Source: an uncultured Bacteroidales bacterium (GTDB taxonomy: Bacteria > Bacteroidota > Bacteroidia > Bacteroidales > UBA932). From it: DNA of 61,708 bases. Shown one piece after another: positions 26,463 to 35,700 of the stretch (the stretch's first letter is position 1; each line of letters starts with the position of its first letter). Where the stretch lies: the NCBI GenBank assembly GCA_947630665.1, contig CANRID010000010.1, positions 1-61,708 of the forward strand, read 5' to 3'. Both the position numbers and the translations under genes were made by a program. The notes beneath the pieces were generated by a model. That model had not been told where the DNA came from. It made no database searches and saw only the letters and a program-made list of their open reading frames with translations.

Positions 26463-28670
26463 ATGAAAAAGCTATTCGCTTTCACGGCAGCCTTTCTGCT
26501 TGTCTTTTCCTGTACTCCGAAAGTCGAACAGGATCCGGACATCGCAGCCGCAAAGGCTCTTGCAGAACGCATAACGGGCAACAGTTCCCGCAATATGGAA
26601 TTCCGCCATATAGAGGCGGAAAAAGATGTTTTCCGTATAGAATCCTCCGGCCGCAAGATAATAATCAGCGGCAACAATGCCAATTCGATGGCCGTCGGCC
26701 TCGGACATTATCTGAAATACTACTGTCATGTGGACGTTGGCTGGTTTGCATGGGACAAGGTGAATATGCCGGACCATCTGCCGAAAATTCCGGAACCCGT
26801 GGAGATATCCGCCCGTGTGAGCGACCGCTTCTTTTTGAATTACTGTACGTTCGGCTATACGATGCCTTGGTGGCACTGGGATGAGTGGGAACATTTCATA
26901 GACTGGATGGCCTTGAACGGAATCAATCTTCCCCTTGCCATTACGGGACAGGAGTCTATATGGTACCAAGTATGGACGGAGCTCGGTCTGAGCGATGAGG
27001 AAGTGCGCAGCTATTTTACGGGACCTGCACATCTGCCATGGCACAGGATGCTTAATCTCGACAGATGGGGAGGACCGCTGCCGAAATCATGGCTCGAGGG
27101 ACAGGAACAGCTCCAGAAACGTATCGTCGCAAGGGAGCGGGAATTGAACATGCGCCCTGTACTGCCGGCTTTTGCAGGACACGTTCCGGTTGCCCTTTCG
27201 CGTCTGTATCCGGAAGCGAAAATAGAACGCATGAGCGACTGGGCCGGATTCGAGGACAGCCAAAGACCTCATTTCCTCGATCCGATGGACCCTCTTTTCC
27301 CTGAAATACAAAAGAAATTCATCGAAAAGGAGATAGAGATATACGGTACCGACCATATATACGGCATAGACCTTTTCAACGAAATGATTCCGTCAAGCTG
27401 GGAACCCGATTATCTGGCCAGGGTCAGCCGCCAGACCTATGAATCCCTTGCAGCTGCAGATCCGGAAGGAACGTGGCTTCAGATGACATGGCTTTTCTAT
27501 AACGAGCGTAAATACTGGACTCCCGACAAGATCAAGCCGTACATAACCTCATATCCGTCCGAACATTCCCTTCTGCTCGACTACTATTGCGAAAAGATGG
27601 AGGTATGGCAGCGTACGGAATCCTATTACGGAGTGCCGTACATCTGGTGCTACCTCGGCAACTTCGGCGGAAATACCTACCTTGCCGGAAATCCCAAGGA
27701 AATCAACGCACGCATAGAAAATACATTCGTGAACGGGGGAGACAATTTCCGCGGCATAGGATCCACGCTGGAAGGCTTCGATGTCAATCCGTTCATGTAC
27801 AAGTTCGTATTTGAAAAGGCATGGGACTTCGATACCCACAAGGACCTCGATGTATATGCACGCAGCGTTGCAGACAGCAGGACAGGCAAAGAGGATGAAA
27901 ACGCCAGAAAAGCATGGGATATACTTTTCAATGAAATCTATAACGGCATTACCGTTCCGGGACACAGTCCGCTGATGAATCTGCGTCCTTCTTTCGGGCG
28001 GTCTTCGTCCTATCACTCCTCAGTACGCTATTCTTACGACAATGACCGGTTGTATGAGGCCATAAAGCTCCTTCTCGCCGCAGACGGGAAAGGCTCCGCG
28101 TATGAATTCGACGTCGTAAACCTGACACGCCAGTGGCTCAGCAATATTTTCGACAGTCTGACATTCGAATACAAGGAGGCCTATGAGGCACGGGATGCTG
28201 CCATGGCGGACAGCCTCAGAAAGAAGATGACCGGTATTCTTGACAATATGGACGAACTGCTTTCTACCAAGACGTATTTCCTCGTAGGAAAATGGATCGC
28301 AGATGCACGCGGTTGGGGATCGACTCCGGAAGAGGCCGACTATTTCGAGAAAAACGCCAGGAATTTGCTCACATCATGGGGTGATCGCGGCAACATACTG
28401 ACGGATTATGCCAACAGAACTCTTTCCGGTCTTGTTTCGGGGTATTACCGTCCGCGTTGGGAACTGTTCTTCAATGCGGTGGAGACTGCTATCGCCGACA
28501 AGAAGGAAATAGATGAAGCGGCCCTTGTCAAGGCATACGAAGATATTGAATCCGCATGGTGGAACGAATGTCCCGGCACTTTCCCTGCGGAACCTTCCGG
28601 AGACGGGTTGTCAGCCGCACGCAGAATAATTTCCGAATACGGAGAGAGCAAGGACGCACAACAAAACTGA
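26463..28670 (+). CDS. Alpha-N-acetylglucosaminidase (GH89), lipoprotein
   Basis: This 735-residue enzyme is of the NAGLU/GH89 family, which releases terminal alpha-linked GlcNAc from heparan sulfate or mucin-type glycans. The start at 26463 (MKKLFAFTAAFLLVFSC) gives a lipoprotein signal with Cys17. Recognisable segments are the conserved MPWWHWDEWEHFIDWMALNG (near residue 137), NGINLPLAITGQE and the catalytic region FNEMIPSSWEPDYL (near residue 308). EYK-rich and C-terminal helices follow. Codon use appears slightly different from flanking genes. One TGTCGGGA octamer is present. Confidence 0.9.
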   Translation: MKKLFAFTAAFLLVFSCTPKVEQDPDIAAAKALAERITGNSSRNMEFRHIEAEKDVFRIESSGRKIIISGNNANSMAVGLGHYLKYYCHVDVGWFAWDKVNMPDHLPKIPEPVEISARVSDRFFLNYCTFGYTMPWWHWDEWEHFIDWMALNGINLPLAITGQESIWYQVWTELGLSDEEVRSYFTGPAHLPWHRMLNLDRWGGPLPKSWLEGQEQLQKRIVARERELNMRPVLPAFAGHVPVALSRLYPEAKIERMSDWAGFEDSQRPHFLDPMDPLFPEIQKKFIEKEIEIYGTDHIYGIDLFNEMIPSSWEPDYLARVSRQTYESLAAADPEGTWLQMTWLFYNERKYWTPDKIKPYITSYPSEHSLLLDYYCEKMEVWQRTESYYGVPYIWCYLGNFGGNTYLAGNPKEINARIENTFVNGGDNFRGIGSTLEGFDVNPFMYKFVFEKAWDFDTHKDLDVYARSVADSRTGKEDENARKAWDILFNEIYNGITVPGHSPLMNLRPSFGRSSSYHSSVRYSYDNDRLYEAIKLLLAADGKGSAYEFDVVNLTRQWLSNIFDSLTFEYKEAYEARDAAMADSLRKKMTGILDNMDELLSTKTYFLVGKWIADARGWGSTPEEADYFEKNARNLLTSWGDRGNILTDYANRTLSGLVSGYYRPRWELFFNAVETAIADKKEIDEAALVKAYEDIESAWWNECPGTFPAEPSGDGLSAARRIISEYGESKDAQQN

Positions 28671-28686
28671 GTTCTTCAAAAATAGC

Positions 28687-29268
28687 ATGGACTCTCAGGT
28701 AAGGATATACAATGGCCGCCCGACGGAGGGCAACGAAAGTCGGACGGCAGCCGAAACTGCCGTTTACGACTTTTTAGACCGCACAGGAGTCGAATACACG
28801 ACTTTGTGCCACCCTGCCGCATTTACGATGGAGGAGTGCGAGGCCGTCCGCAAGGCCATCGGCGCGCCCGTTTTCAAAAACCTCTTTCTTACCAACAAGC
28901 AGCAGACGTTGTTTTATCTGTTGATGTTGCCTGCCGACAAGCCCTTCAAAACCAAGTATCTCTCGTCTCAACTCGGGTGTGCGCGGCTTTCGTTTGCATC
29001 GTCCCCCATGCTGATGGAGCTGCTGCATATCGCACCCGGGGCAGTGTCGCCATTGAGACTGATTCATGACAAAGAGTGCCGCGTAAAACTGATTGTAGAC
29101 CGCGATTTGGCTGCGACCGACAGATATGCTTGCCATCCGTGCGTGAATACGGCATCGGTGGCCTTGTCGCTTGCCGACCTGCTCGAAAAGGTCATCCCGT
29201 CGGCGAACCATACCTGCACCTGGGTCGATCTTCCTACGGATACGGCAGACCCGGACGAAAGACTTTGA
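28687..29268 (+). CDS. Prolyl-tRNA editing protein (YbaK/ProX-type deacylase)
   Basis: This 193-residue protein is a free-standing YbaK/ProX domain (PrdX-like). Such proteins deacylate mischarged tRNA-Pro in trans. Support comes from YDFLDRTGVEYTTLCHPAAF near residue 28, EECEAVRKAIGAPVFKNLFL and CHPCVNTASVAL near residue 150. A His and a Lys typical of the family lie at the expected sites. Before the island inserted, another free-standing editing gene, alaX, lay about 1.1 kb downstream. Confidence 0.85.
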   Translation: MDSQVRIYNGRPTEGNESRTAAETAVYDFLDRTGVEYTTLCHPAAFTMEECEAVRKAIGAPVFKNLFLTNKQQTLFYLLMLPADKPFKTKYLSSQLGCARLSFASSPMLMELLHIAPGAVSPLRLIHDKECRVKLIVDRDLAATDRYACHPCVNTASVALSLADLLEKVIPSANHTCTWVDLPTDTADPDERL

Positions 29269-29337
29269 AGACAATTGCAGTTTTTCCTGATTTTTCAGGG
29301 GAGAATATGGAAATTTTTTATTATTAAAAAATATTAC

Positions 29338-29345
29338 TAATTTTG
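29338..29345 (+). promoter_or_regulatory. -7 promoter element for tRNA-Thr
   Basis: TAATTTTG fits TAnnTTTG and lies 29 bases upstream of the tRNA 5' end. An AT-rich stretch lies upstream, with no good -33 TTTG. Confidence 0.5.
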
Positions 29346-29373
29346 GCACTCCAAATAGAATCTTGATAAAGAC

Positions 29374-29446
29374 GCCTCGTTAGCTCAATAGGTAGAGCGG
29401 CTCCCTCGTAAAGAGCAGGTTGCCGGATCGTACCCGGTGCGAGGCT
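29374..29446 (+). tRNA. tRNA-Thr (anticodon CGT), with unusual T-loop
   Basis: The 73-base cloverleaf has a 7-bp acceptor stem (29374-29380 with 29439-29445). It also has a 4-bp D-stem and an anticodon loop CTCGTAA with CGT at 29407-29409. The T-stem is 29422-29426 with 29434-29438. No CCA is encoded. The top pair of the anticodon stem (29404-29412) is C-A. The T-loop reads ATCGTAC, with A at 54 and T at 58, the reverse of the usual T54-A58. It is followed by a run of T residues. Confidence 0.85.
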
Positions 29447-29489
29447 CTTTTTTTTCGTCTATTGCCTTTTCTGGCATATTTTTCGTTCC

Positions 29490-29556
29490 TGTCGGGATAA
29501 AGAGCGGTTTTATCGCTTGAATGATTGGATGAAATTTTTCCTTTAATATCCCGACA
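29490..29556 (+). promoter_or_regulatory. Inverted repeat (octamer pair) ahead of the DUF6515 start
   Basis: TGTCGGGATA (29490-29499) is exactly inverted as TATCCCGACA (29547-29556), ending 3 bases before the ATG at 29560. A smaller AGCG/CGCT hairpin lies inside. A folded mRNA leader would cover the ribosome-binding region. No function is known. Confidence 0.7.
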
Positions 29557-29559
29557 GTT

Positions 29560-30390
29560 ATGAACAGCATGCAGCACAGAATCTTATCCCTTATATGGAT
29601 TCCGGCATTCTTGTTTTTCCTTGCTCCGCAGATGCAGGCGCAAAGCGTTTACAGAAGAGGAAGCACCGCTCCGCAGCAACGGTTGGAGCGGGAGAAACAA
29701 TCCGGTCCGCAAAAGAAAGAGAACATCAGAAAAAACGACGGGCGGCAGTCCGACAGGACGCATAATATGGCGGTACGTCCGGGAGAAAAGCCCGGCAATA
29801 ACCGGTATCAGCCTCGGGAGGGGGGATATGACAACGGACGGAATTATCCGGACCGCCGCAAGGTCGAGAGCAGATACCGGCCGCCACGTGCGCACGCGCC
29901 TGTTCCGCCTCCACCTCACAGACCTGTAACGAGACCGGATATTTATCATTACGGACATCGCGTGCCGGCTCTGCCTCATGGCGCCCTGATTATACATCGC
30001 GGCCCGTATCATTACTATTATGCTGCCGGCAGATATTACCGGCCTTATGGAAATGCGTTTATCATTTGCCGTCCGCCGGTTGGCGCGGTGATAGCGGCCA
30101 ATGTGCTTGCTTCCGCCGTGCGCCTGACGGGTTTGATCATGCGGGACGCGTACGGTGTAAGCCGGAAATATTATACCGACGGAGACGGGGTCTATTATGT
30201 GCGTTCGGGAGGGAATTACATAGTGGTGGAGCCGCCGGTGGGCGCCATCGTATATGAGTTGCCTTACGGTTGGCAGGAGACCGTAATGAACGGGATTACC
30301 TATTACCGCGTGGACAATCATTATTATGAACTTATTTTGAATCCCGACGGATCTTATTGTTACCGGGTAGCGGGAAGGTTAGGACGATAA
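29560..30390 (+). CDS. DUF6515 family secreted protein
   Basis: This 276-residue protein has a signal peptide (residues 1-28, ending LAPQMQAQSV). A basic Arg/Gln/Pro-rich middle is followed by a C-terminal domain with repeated Tyr/Gly/Pro (YYYAAGRYYRPYG and PPVGAIVYELPYGW). The domain pattern matches DUF6515 of Bacteroidetes, exported proteins of unknown function. The last 35 bases (encoding YRVAGRLGR) lie inside the left direct repeat of the island. The gene is intact because the repeat preserves its 3' end. Confidence 0.8.
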   Translation: MNSMQHRILSLIWIPAFLFFLAPQMQAQSVYRRGSTAPQQRLEREKQSGPQKKENIRKNDGRQSDRTHNMAVRPGEKPGNNRYQPREGGYDNGRNYPDRRKVESRYRPPRAHAPVPPPPHRPVTRPDIYHYGHRVPALPHGALIIHRGPYHYYYAAGRYYRPYGNAFIICRPPVGAVIAANVLASAVRLTGLIMRDAYGVSRKYYTDGDGVYYVRSGGNYIVVEPPVGAIVYELPYGWQETVMNGITYYRVDNHYYELILNPDGSYCYRVAGRLGR

Positions 30391-30419
30391 CCCTGCCGGA
30401 AACGTTTTACTTGTCTTCC
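30356..30419. repeat. Left 64-bp direct repeat bounding the island (attL-like)
   Basis: These 64 bases recur at 47865-47928 with one mismatch (T at 30360, C at 47869). They hold the last 35 bases of the DUF6515 gene, a 16-base gap and the last 13 bases of alaX in the uninterrupted order. The sequence then diverges into island DNA. A 64-bp duplication is too long for a normal transposon target duplication, so a recombination site is more likely. Confidence 0.9.
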
Positions 30420-30817
30420 TTTCAAGATAAAGTGGCAATATATACAACTCATTTTAATGATATTACATCAATTAAATATAAGGCAGGTAACAATTAAGCA
30501 ACAAAATTCGATAATATGTATATGGTCGTTCTTTGAACTTACCGACGGACTTTTCAATCCAAGGCAACATCTGCAGTCCTGCACAAAGAATGGGGAGGCA
30601 TAGCAGTTAGAAGCGATAAAAAAGGAGGACCCAAAAGCCATTCGAAATGGCCCAAAGGGTTACCCTTTTTTCATTGCATCCTGAAACTTCTCCCGGATAT
30701 ATAAATTAACAGTTATCCTCTTGAAAATAAAGAAGACAACAGTTGTTTTATGGCAAATGTTTATTATATTTAAGGCGTAAATAAAAAAATAATCAATTAT
30801 TTACCACGAGTACAAAG
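30391..30817. other. Island left end, no intact gene seen
   Basis: This AT-rich stretch of about 430 bases holds the remaining half of the repeat. A small hairpin lies at 30637-30651 (GCCATT/AATGGC), with a T-run at 30666-30671 that may end transcription. I see no intact reading frame and no recognisable recombinase. Confidence 0.6.
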
Positions 30818-31379
30818 ATGATATATAAATCGTACAATCAAAACGACAGCCTTCTTTTTCCTCCGTCACTGGGAGAACTCATTCCTGAGAATCATCCCGT
30901 AAGGACGGTCAGCGCGATAATAGGATAGACTTGCCATCTCCGGCATAGAATCCACTTACAAGGGAGATGGCACGAGCAGCTTCCATCCGCGGATGCTGCT
31001 GAAGGTGATCGTGTATTCCTACATGTGCAATGTCTACTCAGGTTGCAGGATGGAGCGTCTGCTGCACGAGAACGTGAACTACATGTGGCTTTCGGGGATG
31101 TCCCGTCTGGATTTCCGTACGATAAACCGCTTCCGCAGCAACCGTCCCGTCGAATCTGAGGCCGTCTTCGGGGACATCAAGTTCAACTACGGCTTCAAGC
31201 GGTTCCGGCTCAGGTCGAACAGGAAAGTGGGGGTCGAGTTCGGCCTCGGTCTGCTGGGCTGCATCAGGATGGTGTTGGCCGCCATGTCGCCCAATTCGGC
31301 CCGAAATCACCGAATTCCTCGGCATCATCTCGGCAAACTGCTAAATCGGGTACCCCATTGCGGGAAACTGGCAATTTGA
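30818..31379 (+). pseudogene. IS1182-type transposase, internally deleted and frameshifted
   Basis: Translation from 30818 gives SYNQNDSLLFPPSLGELIPE and NHPVRTVSAII, then a stop. After a frameshift the frame continues from about 30930 (LLKVIVYSYMCNVYSGCRME at 30993) as SGMSRLDFRTINRFRSN. The sequence then jumps to SEAVFGDIKFNYGFKRFRLR and the conserved C-terminus. The catalytic middle (about 300 residues in intact relatives) is deleted. It is a dead copy at the left edge of the island. The N-terminal stub at 17082 is from the same transposase family. Confidence 0.8.
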
Positions 31380-31574
31380 GTCCAGCACTTTCTTCTGGGA
31401 TACCCAATGTGGATGTGTTTTTCCCTGTGATTTAGGATAATCATCGTCTGATGCGGCTTCATATATGATTGGAGGGTCGGTATTAAACATCTTTTATAGT
31501 TCAGCGATATTTTTTCACACCACGCATCCATTTTATCGCAAGTTCTTCCTATCTTTGCAACAAAGCCGGTTTCC
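31380..31574. other. Spacer upstream of the AraC gene
   Basis: This 195-base gap holds the AraC promoter element at 31550 but no other recognisable feature. Confidence 0.5.
31550..31557 (+). promoter_or_regulatory. -7 promoter element for the AraC regulator
   Basis: TATCTTTG fits TAnnTTTG and lies 18 bases upstream of the ATG. No clean -33 TTTG is seen. Confidence 0.5.
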
Positions 31575-32450
31575 ATGAACCACGTTATTACCGAAATTAC
31601 CCCGCTCTCCTCGCACGATTGTTTTTATCTGATTGACAGATATAAAAACAAATTCGACTTCCCGCTGCACCGCCACGCTGAATATGAGTTGAATTTCGTC
31701 GAAAACTGCAGAAACGCCCGCCGCATCGTCGGCGACTCGATGGAGGTACTTGGCGACTATGACCTTACGTTGGTTGGAGGAAGTTTGGAACACACGTGGG
31801 AAACCTATCAGTGTACACAAACTCGTATTCGGGAGATTACCATCCAATTTTCCGAGGAGTTCGTAGAGAACGTCTTCTTCAGTAAGACCCAGATGAGTTC
31901 GATCAAGGTACTATTCGAACGGGCCCAATCGGGTGTGGCTTTCGAGATACCCGCCATCATGCGGCTTTATGGGAAACTTGACTGCATCACCCACGCCCAG
32001 CCCGGATTCTATCGGGTCATCCGGTTTTTGGAAATTCTCTATGAACTTTCGATCGACGACCATTATCACGTGCTTGCAAGTGCATCGTTCGCCAACCAAA
32101 AGACTTCGAACGACTCGCGGCGCGTCCACAAAGTCGAGGAATTTATCAACCAAAACTACAACAAGGCCATCCGTCTGCAGCAGCTTGCCGATATGGCTGG
32201 AATGACGCCGACTTCCTTCAGCCGGTTTTTCAAGCTCCGCACCGGGCGGACGGTCTCCGAATACATCATCGACATCCGTCTCGGCTATGCCGCTCGCAAA
32301 CTCGTGGACAGCACCATGTCAATCGTCGAGATCTGTTACGATTGCGGGTTCAACAATCTCTCGAATTTTAATCGCAGGTTCAAGAGTAAAAAAGGATGCT
32401 CCCCGAAAGTTTTCCGGGAAAATTACCGCAAGAACCGCATTATCGTTTGA
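31575..32450 (+). CDS. AraC-family transcriptional regulator
   Basis: This 291-residue protein has an N-terminal cupin-like sensor domain (FDFPLHRHAEYELNFVENC) and two C-terminal helix-turn-helix motifs. These are LQQLADMAGMTPTSFSRFFK (near residue 208) and the second HTH with SIVEICYDCGFNNLSNFNRR (near residue 254). It is the likely regulator of the adjacent mannan genes in place of the hybrid two-component or anti-sigma systems seen in many PULs. Two 12-bp repeats spaced by 21 bases lie just downstream (32486-32518) and could be its binding sites. Confidence 0.9.
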   Translation: MNHVITEITPLSSHDCFYLIDRYKNKFDFPLHRHAEYELNFVENCRNARRIVGDSMEVLGDYDLTLVGGSLEHTWETYQCTQTRIREITIQFSEEFVENVFFSKTQMSSIKVLFERAQSGVAFEIPAIMRLYGKLDCITHAQPGFYRVIRFLEILYELSIDDHYHVLASASFANQKTSNDSRRVHKVEEFINQNYNKAIRLQQLADMAGMTPTSFSRFFKLRTGRTVSEYIIDIRLGYAARKLVDSTMSIVEICYDCGFNNLSNFNRRFKSKKGCSPKVFRENYRKNRIIV

Positions 32451-32485
32451 TTGCCGTTCGAAAAAAAGAAGCAATACGAAGTGAT

Positions 32486-32518
32486 TTATGGTATTTTTTT
32501 ATCCAATTATGGTATTTT
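32486..32518 (+). promoter_or_regulatory. Candidate AraC operator, two direct half-sites 21 bases apart
   Basis: TTATGGTATTTT occurs at 32486-32497 and again at 32507-32518, starts 21 bases apart, two turns of DNA. This is the layout of AraC-type half-sites. It lies about 190 bases upstream of the SusC promoter. Three ATATCG copies (32567, 32584 and 32595) lie further on. Confidence 0.5.
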
Positions 32519-32702
32519 AGAGTCTCTGTCTGTTGCGATAAACTCATAGATTCGGAACGGCTTTTCATATCGTTGTACGGTCGATATCGTGTTGATATCG
32601 AAAGTCGCATTCTTTGAGTATACCCGTCTGCGCAGAAAAGCAGTTGGATGGAAAGTATCATATTCTGATAATACAATACAAATTTATTATCTGAGTTCAT
32701 GT

Positions 32703-32736
32703 TACATTTGCACTGAAAACTTATATGCAATTTTTG
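32703..32736 (+). promoter_or_regulatory. Promoter region of the susC operon
   Basis: TACATTTG (32703-32710) is an exact -7 match, and its TTTG could also serve as a -33 element for AATTTTTG (32729-32736) with an 18-base spacer. Either gives a leader of about 35-60 bases before the SusC ATG at 32775. Confidence 0.5.
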
Positions 32737-32774
32737 CAGCCGGGAAAAACACTAACCTTAAAAATTCAGTGCAT

Positions 32775-35700
32775 ATGAAAAATCTACTTATCGCCATTAT
32801 GACAAGCCTGTGTGTGAGTGCTATAGCTCAGAACAGGTCTGTCAACGGCTTAGTCATCGACGCCTCTTCCAGAGAACCGCTGGCCGGAGCATCGGTGTTT
32901 GCTACCGGCACCCAAGTCGGTACGACCACCGGCCCCGACGGACGGTTCGTACTCTCGGTGCCTGGCAAATGCCAAAGTCTGGAAATCGCTTTTATCGGAT
33001 ATGATACACAAACCGTTGCTCTCTTGCCGTCCGTTTCCTATTTCGAGGTGATGATGGAGATCTCCCACGAGGAGATTGACAAAGTAATTGTCATCGGATA
33101 CGGTACTGCACGGAAGAGCGATTTGACGGGGTCCGTAAGTTCCATCAGTTCCAAAGATCTCGTAAAATCGAATCCAGTCAGTTTCGAGAAAGGCTTGCAA
33201 GGCCGCATTTCCGGTGTGAATGTCGTACAGAACGACGGAGCTCCGGGTTCAGGCATCAGCGTCCAAATCCGCGGCACCAACTCCTTTCTCGGTGGAACGG
33301 AGCCGCTCTATGTTGTCGACGGTATTCCGATTACTACCTCCAACGACCAGGAATCGATCAACTTCGAGGACAACACCTATTCATATCGCAACGTCCTAAG
33401 TTTTCTCGATCCAAATGATATCGAATCCATCGAGGTACTAAAGGATGCCTCGTCAACAGCCATCTACGGTTCGCGCGGTGCCAACGGCGTTATCCTCATT
33501 ACTACCAAAAGCGGCGAGGGGCTGGCGACCACCAGCGTGGTGAGTCTGAATTACAATCTCACCATCGGCCGCCCGGCCCGCAAGATTCGTATGCTGAACG
33601 GTCAGGAGTATGCCCGTTACCGCAACGAGTCCTATGCCAATACGCAGATTTACAATGGCGAGACCTACCGTCCCGAGGATTTGCCCTTCCCCGGCATGGA
33701 GGTCGAGCAGTCCGGCTACGTGAAAGGCCCAGAGGACTATGGCACCGACCCATACTACTGGCAGAACCAGATTTTCCGAACAGGGCTTGCCCATAACCTC
33801 AACCTTACGGTTTCGGGGCAGGGCCGCGGCATGGACTATTCGCTCAGCGGCTCCTATCTTTCGCAGGAAGGTACGGTAATCAACTCGGACTACAACCGTT
33901 ACAGTTTCAAAATCAATTTCAACAAAACAATTAATTCGTGGTTGAAAATGGGTACCTCGACAAACCTCTCTTCGGCGAAGTCCAATATGTTGAAAACGAC
34001 TATTGACAGCCAGTCCAACGGCACGGAAGGCGTCATCCGTTCGGCATTGATGTACCCCGCCGTATACACTGTGGACGACGAGATTTCGAAGGACAATGAA
34101 TTCTCCACGGTTACCACGCCGACGCTTTACACGCAAGCGCTGAACGAGCACAAGAACATCAACATCTACACCTCGAATTACGCTAACATCACGCTGGCGA
34201 AGCACTTGAAGTTCCGTTCGGTGCTGGGATGGAACTATTCGACCAACAACGCCAACCAGTATTGGCCGGTCTATCTGTACGAAGGCCGCAACGTCAACGG
34301 CAAGTCGTATGCCGGCGACAACTCGTGGAGTTCGCTCGTATGGGACAACCTGCTGATGTACAACCAAAGTTTCGGCAAACATAACATTGCCGCCACACTG
34401 GGTACATCGTGGGAGGAGTCGCACTGGTACAACAAACGCATTTCCGTCCAGACTTTCGGTACCGACATCACTAACGGCTGGCTGCTTCAGGATGCGGCGA
34501 CCGTCAACACGCCCTATTCCTCGAAAGGAGACTCCCGTCTCTTCTCGATCATTATGCGTGCATCGTATAACTACGCCAACAGGTACTATCTGACCTTCAC
34601 CGGCCGCGAGGACTATTCCAGCAAGTTTGCCAAGGGCAACCGTTTGTCGTTCTTCCCATCGGTGGGTGTTTCGTGGCGCATCTCCGAGGAACCGTTCATG
34701 AAGAGTGCCCATAAGGTAGTCAACAATCTCAAAATACGCTACAGCTATGGGATATCGGGTAATCAGGCTATCAATTCCTACCAAACTTTCGCACTGATGA
34801 AATCGGCCAACTACCCCTTCGGCAACACGGTGTACAATGGATTCGCTCCCGACCCTGCCAATCCGGGCAACGCGGCGCTTAAATGGGAAACCACCCGCCA
34901 ACATGACGCAGGTATTGAACTGCGGTTGTTGAACCGCATTAATCTCACCGTGGACTACTATCACAAACGCACCGAAGATTTGCTGCAATACAAGGAGGTT
35001 GCATACAGTACCGGATTGCAGCGCATCCTCTCCAACGCTGGATGCGTGATCAACGAGGGCTGGGAGATTGGCATGAACGCCACGATTGTGAACAAGCCCC
35101 GCTTCACTTGGAATATCGGAGCGAACATCTCGTTCAACCGCAACCATCTGACGGACTTCAACGAAGAACCTATGTTCCCCAATTCGCTGTGGAATTCCCT
35201 GCGGCCGTTCGCACTGCAGAACGGACATGCAATCGGTTCGCTTTACGGATTCGTAGAGGACGGTATTTGGAGTTCACGGGCCGAGGTCATTAACAGCGAC
35301 CAGTTTCAGGCTCAATATCCAGGCTATACGGTCAACGACAACGACAATGCGACGGAAATCATCATCATGCGTAAATGGTTGGGCGAGATTCGGTACAAGA
35401 ATCTCGACGACGATCCCAACATTACGGACAACGACCGCACTTATATCGGCAACACGAACCCCGATTTCTTTTACGGGTTGAACATGGATTTCGAGTTCCA
35501 CAACTTCGATTTTAGTTTTCTGTTCCAAGGCGTATATGGCAACGATATTCTGAACATGAACCGACTGCGCTTCTATGACATCGGCAATTCCAAGAATATC
35601 CCGATGGATATATACCGTGAATCGTGGACACCCGAAGAGGGGGGAACTGCTCCCAAGAATTTCTATGACAACGGGCGTACCGTCCGTTTTTCGCGGCGCT

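Noticed and set aside
30637-30671. Idea that the region is a CRISPR-like or RNA gene
   Set aside because: Only a single short hairpin followed by T residues is present. No repeat-spacer pattern exists anywhere in the window.
33453-35228. A 591-codon minus-strand frame opposite susC
   Set aside because: It is the mirror of a clear SusC barrel, whose codon structure keeps the other strand open by chance. No homology or start signal is seen.
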